Assembly: GCA_963698715.1 (NCBI GenBank)
Contig: CAVORW010000002.1
Location: 496,001-560,000, forward strand
Reading direction: 5' to 3'
From: CAWHJB01 sp963698715
Lineage (GTDB): Bacteria > Chloroflexota > Anaerolineae > Anaerolineales > UBA4823
Length of the DNA stretch: 64,000 bases
The notes beneath the pieces are model-generated. The model was given only the letters and a program-made list of their open reading frames with translations, did no database searches and was not told where the DNA came from. This document shows positions 8,514 to 16,534 of this stretch, piece by piece (position 1 is the first letter of the stretch; each line of letters opens with the position of its first letter). A program made the position numbers and the translations under genes.

Positions 8514-9239
8514 ATGTCCGTAAATAATTTGCCTGTTGTTGATGACGTGTTAGCTACCATAAGTTATCTTGGTCAACAAAATATCGCGATTAAATTGACA
8601 AAGTCATTCAGAGGGTTGGTGCTCCAACAGGATGTCAGGGTCCTTGAGGTAAATCCGGGGGAGGCAGCCTTCTGGATTACCAACATCGAGATGAGCGCTG
8701 CTCTGGATGGGGAGGTTTACCTGCATAGCCAGTTGTTCCCCAAACCGGTAAGGGCGCAAATTAAGAGCCTGGATATTCGTAAAGGCGAACTTATTCTCTC
8801 TGATTTCGCTTATAGCGATATTGAATTGGATCAACGCCAGTGTGAGAGGGTCCGTCCCAAAAAACCCACTTATGTTACCTTGCATTGGAAAGGGAAGGCG
8901 TATCGCGCCTGCGTGGATAATATTTCCGTCAACGGAATGGGAATATTGGCATTTAAGATTTTCGAAAGGGGCTTGAGTATCCAGCCTGGTTCGAAAGTCC
9001 AATTGGAGTTTCAGCTTTCTTCTGACCATATTGATATGGCTCTAAAAGGGACAATCGTCTACATTAACACCATCGATGGATACTTAGCAACAATAGGTGT
9101 CCGGCTTTTTCCGACGGCTCTGGAATCCCGCTTGTTAAAAAAATATATTGCCCCACGCAAGCAGGAGATAATGGATGAACTCAACCAGGCGTATTGGGAA
9201 TTGATTAAGCCAAGGGGAGTAGCGAGCCTTTATTTTTAA
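8514..9239 (+). CDS. PilZ-domain protein (YcgR-like), putative c-di-GMP receptor
   Basis: A 241-residue cytoplasmic protein. The first ~105 residues form a beta-rich domain like the YcgR/PilZN region. The PilZ domain follows, with RQCER as the RxxxR arm and DNISVNGMG as the [D/N]xSxxG motif, the two elements that bind cyclic di-GMP. A charged helical tail (LLKKYIAPRKQEIMDELNQ) ends the protein. An excellent Shine-Dalgarno (AAAGGAG) lies 9 bases before the ATG. It has no operon partner; flagellar or pilus genes are absent nearby, so the output could be motility, adhesion or polysaccharide control. The upstream glycosyltransferase is a conceivable partner by proximity only. Confidence 0.82.
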   Translation: MSVNNLPVVDDVLATISYLGQQNIAIKLTKSFRGLVLQQDVRVLEVNPGEAAFWITNIEMSAALDGEVYLHSQLFPKPVRAQIKSLDIRKGELILSDFAYSDIELDQRQCERVRPKKPTYVTLHWKGKAYRACVDNISVNGMGILAFKIFERGLSIQPGSKVQLEFQLSSDHIDMALKGTIVYINTIDGYLATIGVRLFPTALESRLLKKYIAPRKQEIMDELNQAYWELIKPRGVASLYF

Positions 9240-9242
9240 TTC

Positions 9243-9280
9243 CCTGGCGTAGCTGCAAGGCAGGCATAAAAGACGCCAGG
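9243..9280 (+). terminator. hairpin after PilZ gene
   Basis: Perfect 8-bp inverted repeat CCTGGCGT / ACGCCAGG separated by 22 bases, starting 4 bases after the PilZ stop and followed by CTTGCTGTTTTATTT. It is placed as a transcription terminator, although the loop is long. Confidence 0.45.
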
Positions 9281-9664
9281 CTTGCTGTTTTATTTGCGGC
9301 AGCATTACCTGATCATATATCTTGAGTAGGGATGTTGGCAGTTCTTGTATCCATCCAGGACTGTCGATGCCATACTGCTGGTAAGGGCAGGTTTGCGTTG
9401 CTTAACCCGTGGATAGTGATCTTATCCCCCTGTCAACATGACTTCGCACCTAGCACATGGCAATGGCACCACTCCAAACACTTGGCCCAGGGTGGTCTCT
9501 TGAATAGGCCGCACCTATTCCGAGAAACTGCATTTAATTTCCTTTGCATCCATCAACCCAAATACACTGTAGAATTATTGAACGATCTGTAGATCGCTCT
9601 GGGCACGCTTCTACATCTTTTATAAATCCCTGCTAGACATATTGTTATGGAGGAGGAAAAGGCC
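9281..9664. other. intergenic stretch without recognised content
   Basis: About 380 bases between the PilZ hairpin and the DUF2270 gene. An 86-codon open frame (9332-9592) has an unconvincing composition and no ribosome binding site. I see no RNA gene; a promoter for the downstream gene is presumably here, but no clear -35/-10 pair stands out. Confidence 0.4.
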
Positions 9665-10390
9665 ATGACGGAAAAATCTTCCCTTCCCGGCACTGCTGAG
9701 CGACTGGAGCTGGATAATCTCACTCGCGGCGAGTTCATCACGGCTCTGGTGCACCTGTATCGCAGCGAGGTGAGCGAGGCCACAGCCTGGCGCACTCGAA
9801 TTGACACCACTACCCATTGGGCGGTGGTGTTGAGCGCCACAGCCCTGAGCTTTGTTTTCAGCGATAAAAGCAGCGAGCGCCACGTGCTGATCCCGATCAT
9901 CTCTCTGTTCTGCACATTCTTGATGCTGATGGAGGCGCGGCGCTACCGGTTTTTTGACATCTGGCGCTCGCGGGCCCGCTTGATCGAGATCAATTTCTAC
10001 CGCCCGCTCCTGAACGGCCAGCAGAGCGGCATGCCGGAATGGGCCGAGACGCTGGCCCACGATATGGAATGGCCGCACTTTCACATGCCCTGGTGGGAAG
10101 CGGCCGGGCGGCGGCTGCGACGCAGCTATCAGTGGATTTACGCGATCCTGTTGGGAAGCTGGGTGATAACGCTCATGTCGCATCCAACCACGTCGACCGC
10201 CTGGACGGATGTAAAGGCTCGCGCCGCGATTGGGCCTCTCTCGGGCCAATTGGTCATTCTTGGCATGGTTATTTTTTACGGCGCCCTGGTCACGCTGGGC
10301 GTGTACAGCCGCCAGAAAAGCCATGCCAAGCAGAGCCTGCCGGCAGGCCACCCCGGGCGCCTGGACCACGAGTATCACGAGGGGGTATAG
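9665..10390 (+). CDS. DUF2270 family integral membrane protein
   Basis: A 241-residue membrane protein matching the DUF2270 pattern: an acidic N-terminal segment leading to FITALVHLYRSEVSEATAWRTRIDTTTHWAV, then hydrophobic segments (VVLSATALSFVF; IPIISLFCTFLMLMEARRYRFFDIWRSRARLIEINFY; a pair near the C-terminus). The function of the family is unknown. The ATG at 9665 was preferred over one at 9647 because a very strong Shine-Dalgarno (GGAGGAGG) covers the latter and lies at the right distance from 9665. It faces the aldo/keto reductase gene convergently, with repeat copy A between them. Confidence 0.75.
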   Translation: MTEKSSLPGTAERLELDNLTRGEFITALVHLYRSEVSEATAWRTRIDTTTHWAVVLSATALSFVFSDKSSERHVLIPIISLFCTFLMLMEARRYRFFDIWRSRARLIEINFYRPLLNGQQSGMPEWAETLAHDMEWPHFHMPWWEAAGRRLRRSYQWIYAILLGSWVITLMSHPTTSTAWTDVKARAAIGPLSGQLVILGMVIFYGALVTLGVYSRQKSHAKQSLPAGHPGRLDHEYHEGV

Positions 10391-10426
10391 GCGTCAATAT
10401 CTCTGAAATACGTAACTCGTTTTTGT

Positions 10427-10516
10427 CTCTATCTGAAAATTGAGGGGGTATGTGGTTGTTAGTTCGTGCTGCGCACAACCAACAACCACAATAACCATTT
10501 TTCGGATAGGTTCTTA
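10427..10516. repeat. palindromic MITE-like element, copy A
   Basis: Outer inverted ends CTATCTGAAAA (10429-10439) and TTTTCGGATAG enclose a 40-base inner palindrome (10451-10490) starting TGTGGTTGTT and ending AACAACCACA. The sequence after the palindrome (ATAACCATTTTTCGGATAGG) nearly matches copy C near 60.95 kb. The right end overlaps the stop codon of the aldo/keto reductase: read on the minus strand it is TTAAGAACCTATCCG, with TAA as the stop. It may also serve as a terminator for either convergent gene. Confidence 0.7.
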
Positions 10517-11500
10517 AATAAAGTTATACGGGTAGGGCGGTTTTTCGTCGCTCGCCTGATTGAGGCGGGCCATCTGCTCAACTGACAGCATCCAGCCCGT
10601 CGCGCCCAGGTTGTCTTCTAAGTGCGCCATGGTGCGCACGCCAATGATGGGGGAGCTAACCTGTGGCCGGTTCAACAGCCAGTTCAAGGCAGTTTGGGCG
10701 GGCGTTTTACCCACTTCTTCGGCGACAGCCAGCAAGGCGTCGATCACATTCCAGGTTCGCTCGGTGGCGTATTCGGACCAGCGCTCCCCCCAGCCTTCTT
10801 TTTCAGCGTCCTCGATCCGGGTCCCGGCAGGCGGGCCGGACATACCCCGGCGGTATTTGCCGCTCAGCCAGCCGCCGCGCAGCGGGCTCCAGGGGATTAC
10901 GCCTACTCCTTCCGACTGGCAAACCGGCAGCAGCTCCCACTCTATCGAACGATCAAGCAAGTTGTAGAGCGGCTGCAGGCAGGTGAACGGCTCCCAGCCA
11001 TTGGCACGGCTCAGGTCAATCGCTTTTTGTAACTGATAGCCGGCCAAATTGCTGGCACCCAGGTAGCGCACTTTGCCCGCCTGAACCAGTGAGTTGAGCA
11101 CTCCAAGGGTCTCCTCGAGCGGGGTATCCGGGTCCCACATGTGAATCTGGTAAATATCGAGGTAGTCTGTGCCCAGACGGCGCAGGCTGTACTCGATCCC
11201 GGCTAAGATGTGCTTGCGGCTCAATCCGATATCGTTGGTTCCTGGCCCGGTGCGAAAGCGCACTTTGGAGGCCAGCACCAGATCGTCCCGGTTTTTGCCT
11301 TTCAACCAGCGGCCCAGGATCTCTTCGGAGACGCCGGCCGAATAGACATCGGCGGTGTCGATGAAGTTGCCGCCGGCCTCGATGAAACGGTTCAGGATTA
11401 TAAGGCTGTCTTCTTCGGTTGATTCGCGCCCGAACGTCATGGCGCCCAGGCATAGCTCGCTGACACGCAGGCCAGTAAGGCCCATCTGGCGGTAGTTCAT
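10514..11500 (-). CDS. aldo/keto reductase
   Basis: A 328-residue (beta/alpha)8-barrel NADPH-dependent oxidoreductase of the Tas/YajO-type AKR group. It starts MNYRQMGLTGLRVSELCLGAMTFG. Catalytic elements are visible: GGNFIDTADVYS (Asp and Tyr), LASKVRF (Lys) and YQIHMW (His). NADP-binding residues are expected in the C-terminal SSPIIGVRTMAHLEDNL. Length is typical. The substrate cannot be predicted. The stop codon is formed by or overlaps the end of repeat copy A, and the start is preceded by AAAGGAGCC. Confidence 0.9.
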   Translation of the reverse strand: MNYRQMGLTGLRVSELCLGAMTFGRESTEEDSLIILNRFIEAGGNFIDTADVYSAGVSEEILGRWLKGKNRDDLVLASKVRFRTGPGTNDIGLSRKHILAGIEYSLRRLGTDYLDIYQIHMWDPDTPLEETLGVLNSLVQAGKVRYLGASNLAGYQLQKAIDLSRANGWEPFTCLQPLYNLLDRSIEWELLPVCQSEGVGVIPWSPLRGGWLSGKYRRGMSGPPAGTRIEDAEKEGWGERWSEYATERTWNVIDALLAVAEEVGKTPAQTALNWLLNRPQVSSPIIGVRTMAHLEDNLGATGWMLSVEQMARLNQASDEKPPYPYNFI

Positions 11501-12021
11501 AATTGGCTCCTTTGGTTATTGGTTGGGTCTCTAAAGGCTCGATCTAAGTGCTGAATGTATCCAAGTTTCGTCCCCAAATTGGCCTGCAATCCGTGAAGGG
11601 GGATTGTTTTTAAAGTATAGCATGAACGGATCGTAAAGATCGCAGTTCCGGGCACGTTCGCCTGGCGCTACCACCCTCAGTGAGAGCCTGACACAGGTAG
11701 CCTCCATCTTATCGAGTCCAAGGCGATGAGATGGAGGCTGAACGAAGGGATGTTTTAATTATCACAGCGGGGGGAAATATCGATGACCCTAAATCCAAAA
11801 GCGCGTTACTTGCGTATCGATTAAATAGAGCAGGCCTGACTGGCCTGGTGAGATCCGAGAGGAATTAGAAAGCGGAATGACTGGCGAGAAGGCCTGCAGG
11901 TTCTTCCTGCCTCTCTGTGAATACCGAGGAGGTGAACAGATCGGATGATATGATTTAGGCGGACATTCGACACGCGGAAAATTTTTGGTAGATTTATTCG
12001 TACACACAGGAGAGTATCGGT
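11501..12021. other. intergenic region between divergent genes, with a strong hairpin
   Basis: About 520 bases separate the divergent aldo/keto reductase and CHRD genes. The clearest structure is an inverted repeat at 11699-11739 with arms AGCCTCCATCT / AGATGGAGGCT (11 bp). A second, looser pair, GCAGGCCT / AGGCCTGC, lies near 11829-11900. No protein-coding frame is convincing. The region presumably holds both promoters; I see no near-consensus pair. Confidence 0.45.
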
Positions 12022-12507
12022 ATGAAAAAAGTATCTCTTTTCGCCCTGCTTATTGTCATGCTGCTTTTCACGATCACGGTGAGCGCGGCCCCTGAACATA
12101 AGAATTTCCGGGCCCATTTGGCTGGCGATAACGAAGTGCCGGCGGTCAGCACCCTTTCCCAGGGGCAGGCAAAATTTAAGTTAAGTGATGATAGCATGAG
12201 CCTGCACTACAAGCTGATCGTTGCCAATCTGTACGACACCTTGCAGGCCCATATTCACCTCGGGCCGGCCGGCGCAAACGGATCGGTGGTAGCTTTTCTT
12301 TACCCCTCCGCACCCCCATCCCAGCTGATTGAGGGTCGCTTCAGCGGGGTGCTCGCCGAAGGCACGATCACCGCCGCCAACCTCAGAGGGCCATTGAGCG
12401 GCATGACCCTGGACGATCTGGTAGCCCAAATGGCTGCAGGCAACACCTACGTCAATGTCCATACGGTCGCTAACCCCGGAGGCGAGATCCGCGGGCAGAT
12501 CCATTAG
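12022..12507 (+). CDS. secreted CHRD domain protein
   Basis: A 161-residue exported protein. A Sec signal peptide is evident (KK, then LFALLIVMLLFTITVSA, cleavage likely after VSAAP). The mature part is one CHRD domain: FRAHLAGDNEVPAV at its start, HIHLGPAGANGSVVAFLY in the middle and YVNVHTVANPGGEIRGQI at the end, the hallmarks of the family first named from chordin. Its biochemical role in bacteria is unclear; it is extracytoplasmic. A Shine-Dalgarno AGGAG lies 9 bases before the ATG. The gene is monocistronic and closed by a good terminator. Confidence 0.88.
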   Translation: MKKVSLFALLIVMLLFTITVSAAPEHKNFRAHLAGDNEVPAVSTLSQGQAKFKLSDDSMSLHYKLIVANLYDTLQAHIHLGPAGANGSVVAFLYPSAPPSQLIEGRFSGVLAEGTITAANLRGPLSGMTLDDLVAQMAAGNTYVNVHTVANPGGEIRGQIH

Positions 12508-12556
12508 ATACTCGATCCGGTTGGATGCCAGCCTCAGATCGTTGTTTTTTATCCGG

Positions 12557-12594
12557 AACGAGGACAGTCAAGCTCTCTGCTGTCCTCGTTTTTG
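12557..12594 (+). terminator. intrinsic terminator of the CHRD gene
   Basis: Perfect 11-bp stem AACGAGGACAG / CTGTCCTCGTT with a 12-base loop, running directly into TTTTTG. It lies between convergent genes. Confidence 0.8.
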
Positions 12595-12607
12595 TTCATG
12601 ATATTTC

Positions 12608-13018
12608 TCACAGATCGATCATCGCTTCAGCTTCCATCTCCAACAGCATGTCCGGATCGATGAGCCGGCTGACTTCCACCATGCTGGTCGCAGGCAGAAT
12701 ATCGGCGAAATATCGGCCGTGCACCCTGCCGATGGCTTCCCAATCATCGATATTGCAGACGTAAATCCTGGTCCGCACCACATCGCTCAGGCTTGCCCCC
12801 AATTTGTTCAAAGCTGTAGCAATATTTTTGATGATTTGCTCAGTTTGCGCGGCTGGATCGCCCAGGCCGACGATAGCCCCATCGGAGCCGGTCGCTGTCG
12901 TCCCCGATACGTGGATAATCGATCCTGCCCGCACGGCTCGGGAATAACCAACAACCGGCTCCCATTTTGTTCCAGAAGAGATGCGCTGCTTACTGAGTGC
13001 TTCCTGCTGCTTTTCCAT
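12608..13018 (-). CDS. RidA/YjgF/YER057c family protein
   Basis: A 136-residue member of the RidA family, whose archetype hydrolyses reactive enamine/imine intermediates from pyridoxal-phosphate enzymes. Conserved pieces: VVGYSRAVRAGSIIHVSGTT, then DPAAQTEQIIKNIATALNKLGASLSDVVRTRIYV with the Arg (RTRIYV) that binds the substrate carboxylate, and a C-terminal MLLEMEAEAMI where classical RidA has VEIE. Length is slightly above the usual 125-130 because of an N-terminal extension. A diverged member may have another ligand. Its start codon region lies back-to-back with the next gene, which is transcribed away. Confidence 0.88.
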   Translation of the reverse strand: MEKQQEALSKQRISSGTKWEPVVGYSRAVRAGSIIHVSGTTATGSDGAIVGLGDPAAQTEQIIKNIATALNKLGASLSDVVRTRIYVCNIDDWEAIGRVHGRYFADILPATSMVEVSRLIDPDMLLEMEAEAMIDL

Positions 13019-13049
13019 GCTACCTCCCGAGTGGGGTTATAATCGAGCT

Positions 13050-13625
13050 ATGCGGATTGGGTTCGCCCGGCGATTGAAAGGCTGGTTATCCTGGCTGGGG
13101 TTTGCCCTTTTTTGCCTGCTGCTCATCGCGCTGGGGGAATGGCTGCCACTGATGCCCGCCGTCCAGCGCTACCAGGATACTCACCTATCCCTGAGCCAGG
13201 CCTTAATCGGTGTAACCGTGGCGATGACGGTGCTTGGCACCCTGCTGCTGGTTTTCACACAGTTCCTGGTGCGGGTGCCTGACCCGCACCAGGCATCCCA
13301 GACTCAAACTCTCAAAACCAAAGGCATCCTAAAATACAAAGGCGGGTTCTTTTCCGGTCTCAGCCTCTCGGCTGGCTTTTCGGATCAGGCGCGCATGTGG
13401 CGGGTACGAAAGGCCTTCCGGGAGGGAGAGTGGTGGCGCAAACCCCGTTGGCGGCGCATGACTCTGATGATGCTGGGCGCGATCCTGGTTTTCTACGGCC
13501 TGTTCGGGCTGCTTTTCTTGCTTGCTTTCCCCGGTTTGAAATTCTTCCTGCTGTTGGTGGTGCTGTATGGCACAACCCGCAGCCTGTATGCCTTTGGTGC
13601 CGACCGGCCTTTCAGCCAGGAGTGA
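13050..13625 (+). CDS. membrane protein of unknown function
   Basis: 191 residues with four or five hydrophobic segments: WLSWLGFALFCLLLIALGEW, LSQALIGVTVAMTVLGTLLLVF, and near the end LMMLGAILVFYGLFGLLFLLAF followed by KFFLLLVVLYGTT. A basic cytoplasmic loop (RVRKAFREGEWWRKPRWRRM) separates the halves. I do not recognise the family. The ATG at 13050 is chosen because the frame further upstream overlaps the ridA start on the other strand and encodes unlikely sequence. The two genes share a roughly 30-base divergent gap. Confidence 0.6.
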   Translation: MRIGFARRLKGWLSWLGFALFCLLLIALGEWLPLMPAVQRYQDTHLSLSQALIGVTVAMTVLGTLLLVFTQFLVRVPDPHQASQTQTLKTKGILKYKGGFFSGLSLSAGFSDQARMWRVRKAFREGEWWRKPRWRRMTLMMLGAILVFYGLFGLLFLLAFPGLKFFLLLVVLYGTTRSLYAFGADRPFSQE

Positions 13626-13837
13626 GGTTTATCTTGGGTGGCTGCTGGTCGGCGTAAGCGTTTTGTCTGACAGCCGGCCGCCCTCAATCCAACGGATAGC
13701 CAACGGTCTATAGAAACAGGCCCAGCCCGAAAAACCCCCCCAACACAAGCAGTAGCATAAGCGTGCATATGCGCTCATCCTGGCATCCCTTTCCCTGGTA
13801 CCCAGCTGAAACGAGAGTTCAGTTTTCCCCCAGCGAC

Positions 13838-14674
13838 CTATTCATCGAACGTGAAAGTAGGTTCGGCATAAAAGCGTATGGCGTTGGCAGCCATACGCTC
13901 CATTAGCCAATCTTGCAGCCAGGCCTCTTTCCGCTCTAGAGCGAGGTCCGCTTCCAATACCTCGAAAGGAATGTTGATATTGAGTGCCCGGTTGGGAATA
14001 ATGTGACGGGTGATGCCGCTCGGGATTCGTTGATCTGAGCGGACCGCATCTAGAATATCTTGCGGCTGTAAGCGCGGAAAAATGACCAGGGCGGTCATTT
14101 GAGGGTAGAAAGGGGCCTGCTTTTCCCAGACATCGTTGGAGGCCCTGAAGATCTCCGCCCGGCCTTTATAGATTCCGACCAGCCTGGTCAGGAAATCAAT
14201 GTCGCGGGGCTGGTGGTTTTCGGCATCCTTTAGCAAGTAGATGCCATCGGCGCAGACGATGTAAGCCGAGGTTTTGTCCAGGGCGAGGGCCTGGCGGGCG
14301 GCGCTCAGGCTGCTCTCCTGGGTGTGCAGATCGGGAATCTGATGAAGGGCAGCTTGGAATTCTTCAACTGGCATGCCGCTGACGACGTGATACCACGTAT
14401 CCAGTTCTACGTTGGGATCATGGTAGTCCACCACCTGAGCGACGATATGCGGCACCTGCAGGACAGCCAGAGCCATGGTACGGTTGGCGCCATCCAACAC
14501 GACGAATCGCCCGCTGTCTGGAATAGGTGCGATGACCGGCGGGTGCTTCAGGCGACCTTCCTGGCGCAAGCGCTGGCTGAGTTTTTCGACCCGCCGGGGG
14601 TCGACTTCTTCGTGCGGCACCAGCGCAGTAGCCGGCAGCATGCGCAGGTCGGGTAAGATTGTGCTTTCTTTCAT
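13838..14674 (-). CDS. ParB/sulfiredoxin-fold protein, possibly SerK/SbnI-like
   Basis: A 278-residue protein with an N-terminal ParB-like nuclease/sulfiredoxin fold: LVPHEEVDPRRVEKLSQRLRQ, then HPPVIAP, then RFVVLDGANRTMALAVL, which matches the DGxxR nucleotide-phosphate-binding motif of ParB, Srx and the free-serine kinases SerK/SbnI. The order HEEVD...R...L...DG.xR at the very N-terminus of a stand-alone, non-DNA-binding protein is closer to SerK/SbnI than to chromosomal ParB. No helix-turn-helix or partner parA is present. The remaining 180 residues are unassigned. Enzymatic activity is inference; ATP or phosphate binding is likely. Confidence 0.6.
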   Translation of the reverse strand: MKESTILPDLRMLPATALVPHEEVDPRRVEKLSQRLRQEGRLKHPPVIAPIPDSGRFVVLDGANRTMALAVLQVPHIVAQVVDYHDPNVELDTWYHVVSGMPVEEFQAALHQIPDLHTQESSLSAARQALALDKTSAYIVCADGIYLLKDAENHQPRDIDFLTRLVGIYKGRAEIFRASNDVWEKQAPFYPQMTALVIFPRLQPQDILDAVRSDQRIPSGITRHIIPNRALNINIPFEVLEADLALERKEAWLQDWLMERMAANAIRFYAEPTFTFDE

Positions 14675-14910
14675 CTCAGTGTTTCTCTTTTCTTGAATCC
14701 ATACACCTAAAACTCACCCGTGTGGCCTGATTTGGCGAGGCATGGGAATTCTTCCAAAAGAAGTATTGTAGTGGGCGCCGGCAGGCCCGTCAATGCCAGA
14801 TTTGAGATATACTTGTGCCTGGAAAGATCTGTCCTGACCGAACCACCCATTCCTAAATAGATAAGGAAAATAATGGCTCAACCCTGAGCAGTTACCAAGG
14901 AAGGCACCCT

Positions 14911-15456
14911 ATGAGCAATCTACATAAAGATCTTGAGCGCGTATTGATCTCGGAAGAGGCGATTCAGGCCAGGGTGAAAGAGGTTGCGGCGGAGATCTCT
15001 CGCAATTTCGCCGGAGCTGGCAGATTGTATATTGTCGGCATCCTAAAGGGTGCTTTCATGTTCATGGCAGACCTGACCCGCCAGCTCACGGTGCCTCATA
15101 CGGTTGACTTCATGGCGTTATCCAGTTATGGGAAGTCGACCACGATCGGCGCGGTGCGGATTTTGATGGATTTGCGCGAGCCGATCGATGACAAGCACGT
15201 TTTGATCGTGGAGGATATCGTCGATTCCGGCCATACTCTCAGCTACCTGCAGCGGGTATTGAATGGCCGCAACCCGGCTTCCTTAAATACTTGCGTTCTG
15301 GTGCGCAAAAACCGGGACCAGCTGGATGTGCCGATCGAATACATCGGATTTGATATCCCGGATGCCTGGGTGGTCGGTTATGGCCTGGACTATGCCGACT
15401 TACACCGCACCTGGCCTTTTATTGCGGTGTTGAAGAAGGAAGTCTATTCGAAGTAA
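14911..15456 (+). CDS. hpt: hypoxanthine phosphoribosyltransferase
   Basis: A 181-residue purine-salvage enzyme converting hypoxanthine (and usually guanine) plus PRPP to IMP or GMP. The PRPP-binding motif VLIVEDIVDSGHTL lies at residues 98-111. YIVGILKGAFMFMADL (early PRPP loop) and the flexible-loop region FMALSSYGKST are present; the C-terminal purine-binding part is DAWVVGYGLDYADLHR. Length matches bacterial Hpt. The ATG is preceded by AAGGAAGG. It stands alone, transcribed away from the ParB-fold gene and towards the patatin gene. Confidence 0.95.
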   Translation: MSNLHKDLERVLISEEAIQARVKEVAAEISRNFAGAGRLYIVGILKGAFMFMADLTRQLTVPHTVDFMALSSYGKSTTIGAVRILMDLREPIDDKHVLIVEDIVDSGHTLSYLQRVLNGRNPASLNTCVLVRKNRDQLDVPIEYIGFDIPDAWVVGYGLDYADLHRTWPFIAVLKKEVYSK

Positions 15457-15504
15457 AGAATTGCCACACCTGTGGATCAATCGCACACTATCAGGGAGTC
15501 AGGT

Positions 15505-16383
15505 TTAACCCAGCACCTGGCGTGCCTTGGCCAGTCCGGCTTGATAAGAGCGCTGGACGGAGGGTTGCGAGAAGTCCAGGGTGTCGTTGAGGGGCTGGTC
15601 GGGCTCGATGATATGGCAGGGGAAGTATTTGTAAGGCTTGCCGTTCGGTTTGTAGAGGGTGAACCCCTGCGCGTCGGCTTGCTGAACGAGATAATTGATA
15701 CGCTCGAATTCGCGCATATCGCTCACGAAAAGCTCGTTCATGGCGATATCCAGAGCGCGCAGCCCGATCTTGACAACATCGCCTAAATCGTTTTTCAAGG
15801 ATTCAGCCGCCACCGGCGAGCAGTTGATGATCACAATTTCATCAGGGTCGCTATCCAGCACATCGCCGATCGGGCTGATATTGCGCACGCCGCCGTCTAC
15901 CATAGCCCGAAATTCGGTTGAGACATCAACCGGCTCCCAGATGACCGGGATAACAGTGGAAGCCAGGACAGCGGCAGCCAAGTTGGGGGAATCTTTCCTG
16001 AACTGGGAGTATTCTCCATTGATCAGAGACACCGCCCCCATCCGCAGGTCGGCTTTGATCTTGTCCGGCTCCAGCTGCATTTTCAGGAGCTGCTGGAGCG
16101 GCTGGTTGCCGTAAAAGGACTTGGCTCCCAGCAGCAGTTTGATCACCGAGAGCAGATTAAATCCCCCGGTATACACTTTTTCATTGGCTATGGTGTTCCA
16201 GGTATCCAGGAGTTCCTTGTATTTTTGCATGGCAAGCATCACGCCATTCAGTGCGCCCACCGAAACGCCGGCGATGACATCCCAATGATAGCCTTTGACC
16301 TGCCTGGCATACTGCTCGGCCCCAACCTGAAAGGCCCCTTTGGCACCGCCGCCGCTCAGCACAAGAGCTGTTATCTTGGCCAT
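15505..16383 (-). CDS. patatin-like phospholipase
   Basis: A 292-residue alpha/beta lipid acyl hydrolase. The oxyanion-hole motif LVLSGGGAKGAFQVG lies at residues 8-22, the nucleophile elbow is GVSVG (residues 39-43) and the catalytic Asp is in DGGVRNISP (near 163). No signal peptide is visible, so it acts in the cytoplasm or on the inner membrane face. The substrate is unknown; RssA/YlbK-like proteins are the nearest class by pattern. The start has AGGAGG 7 bases upstream. It follows the 5'-nucleotidase gene on the same strand by about 150 bases, but no functional link is evident. Confidence 0.9.
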   Translation of the reverse strand: MAKITALVLSGGGAKGAFQVGAEQYARQVKGYHWDVIAGVSVGALNGVMLAMQKYKELLDTWNTIANEKVYTGGFNLLSVIKLLLGAKSFYGNQPLQQLLKMQLEPDKIKADLRMGAVSLINGEYSQFRKDSPNLAAAVLASTVIPVIWEPVDVSTEFRAMVDGGVRNISPIGDVLDSDPDEIVIINCSPVAAESLKNDLGDVVKIGLRALDIAMNELFVSDMREFERINYLVQQADAQGFTLYKPNGKPYKYFPCHIIEPDQPLNDTLDFSQPSVQRSYQAGLAKARQVLG

Positions 16384-16534
16384 TTTTACCTCCTCTTGAA
16401 GGTTTCAAGATCTTGTTCCGAATAAATGGTGTGATTAAATTGGTAGAAGTTTCGCAGTTCCGGGGAAATTCAACTGTACTCCAACAGCGTAAGTCCTCGT
16501 TGTATAAAAGGGCATGTCTGAAATTAGGCTGCAA

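Noticed and set aside
9332..9592. 86-codon open frame between the PilZ and DUF2270 genes
   Set aside because: Composition rich in Cys, His and Trp without pattern, no Shine-Dalgarno.
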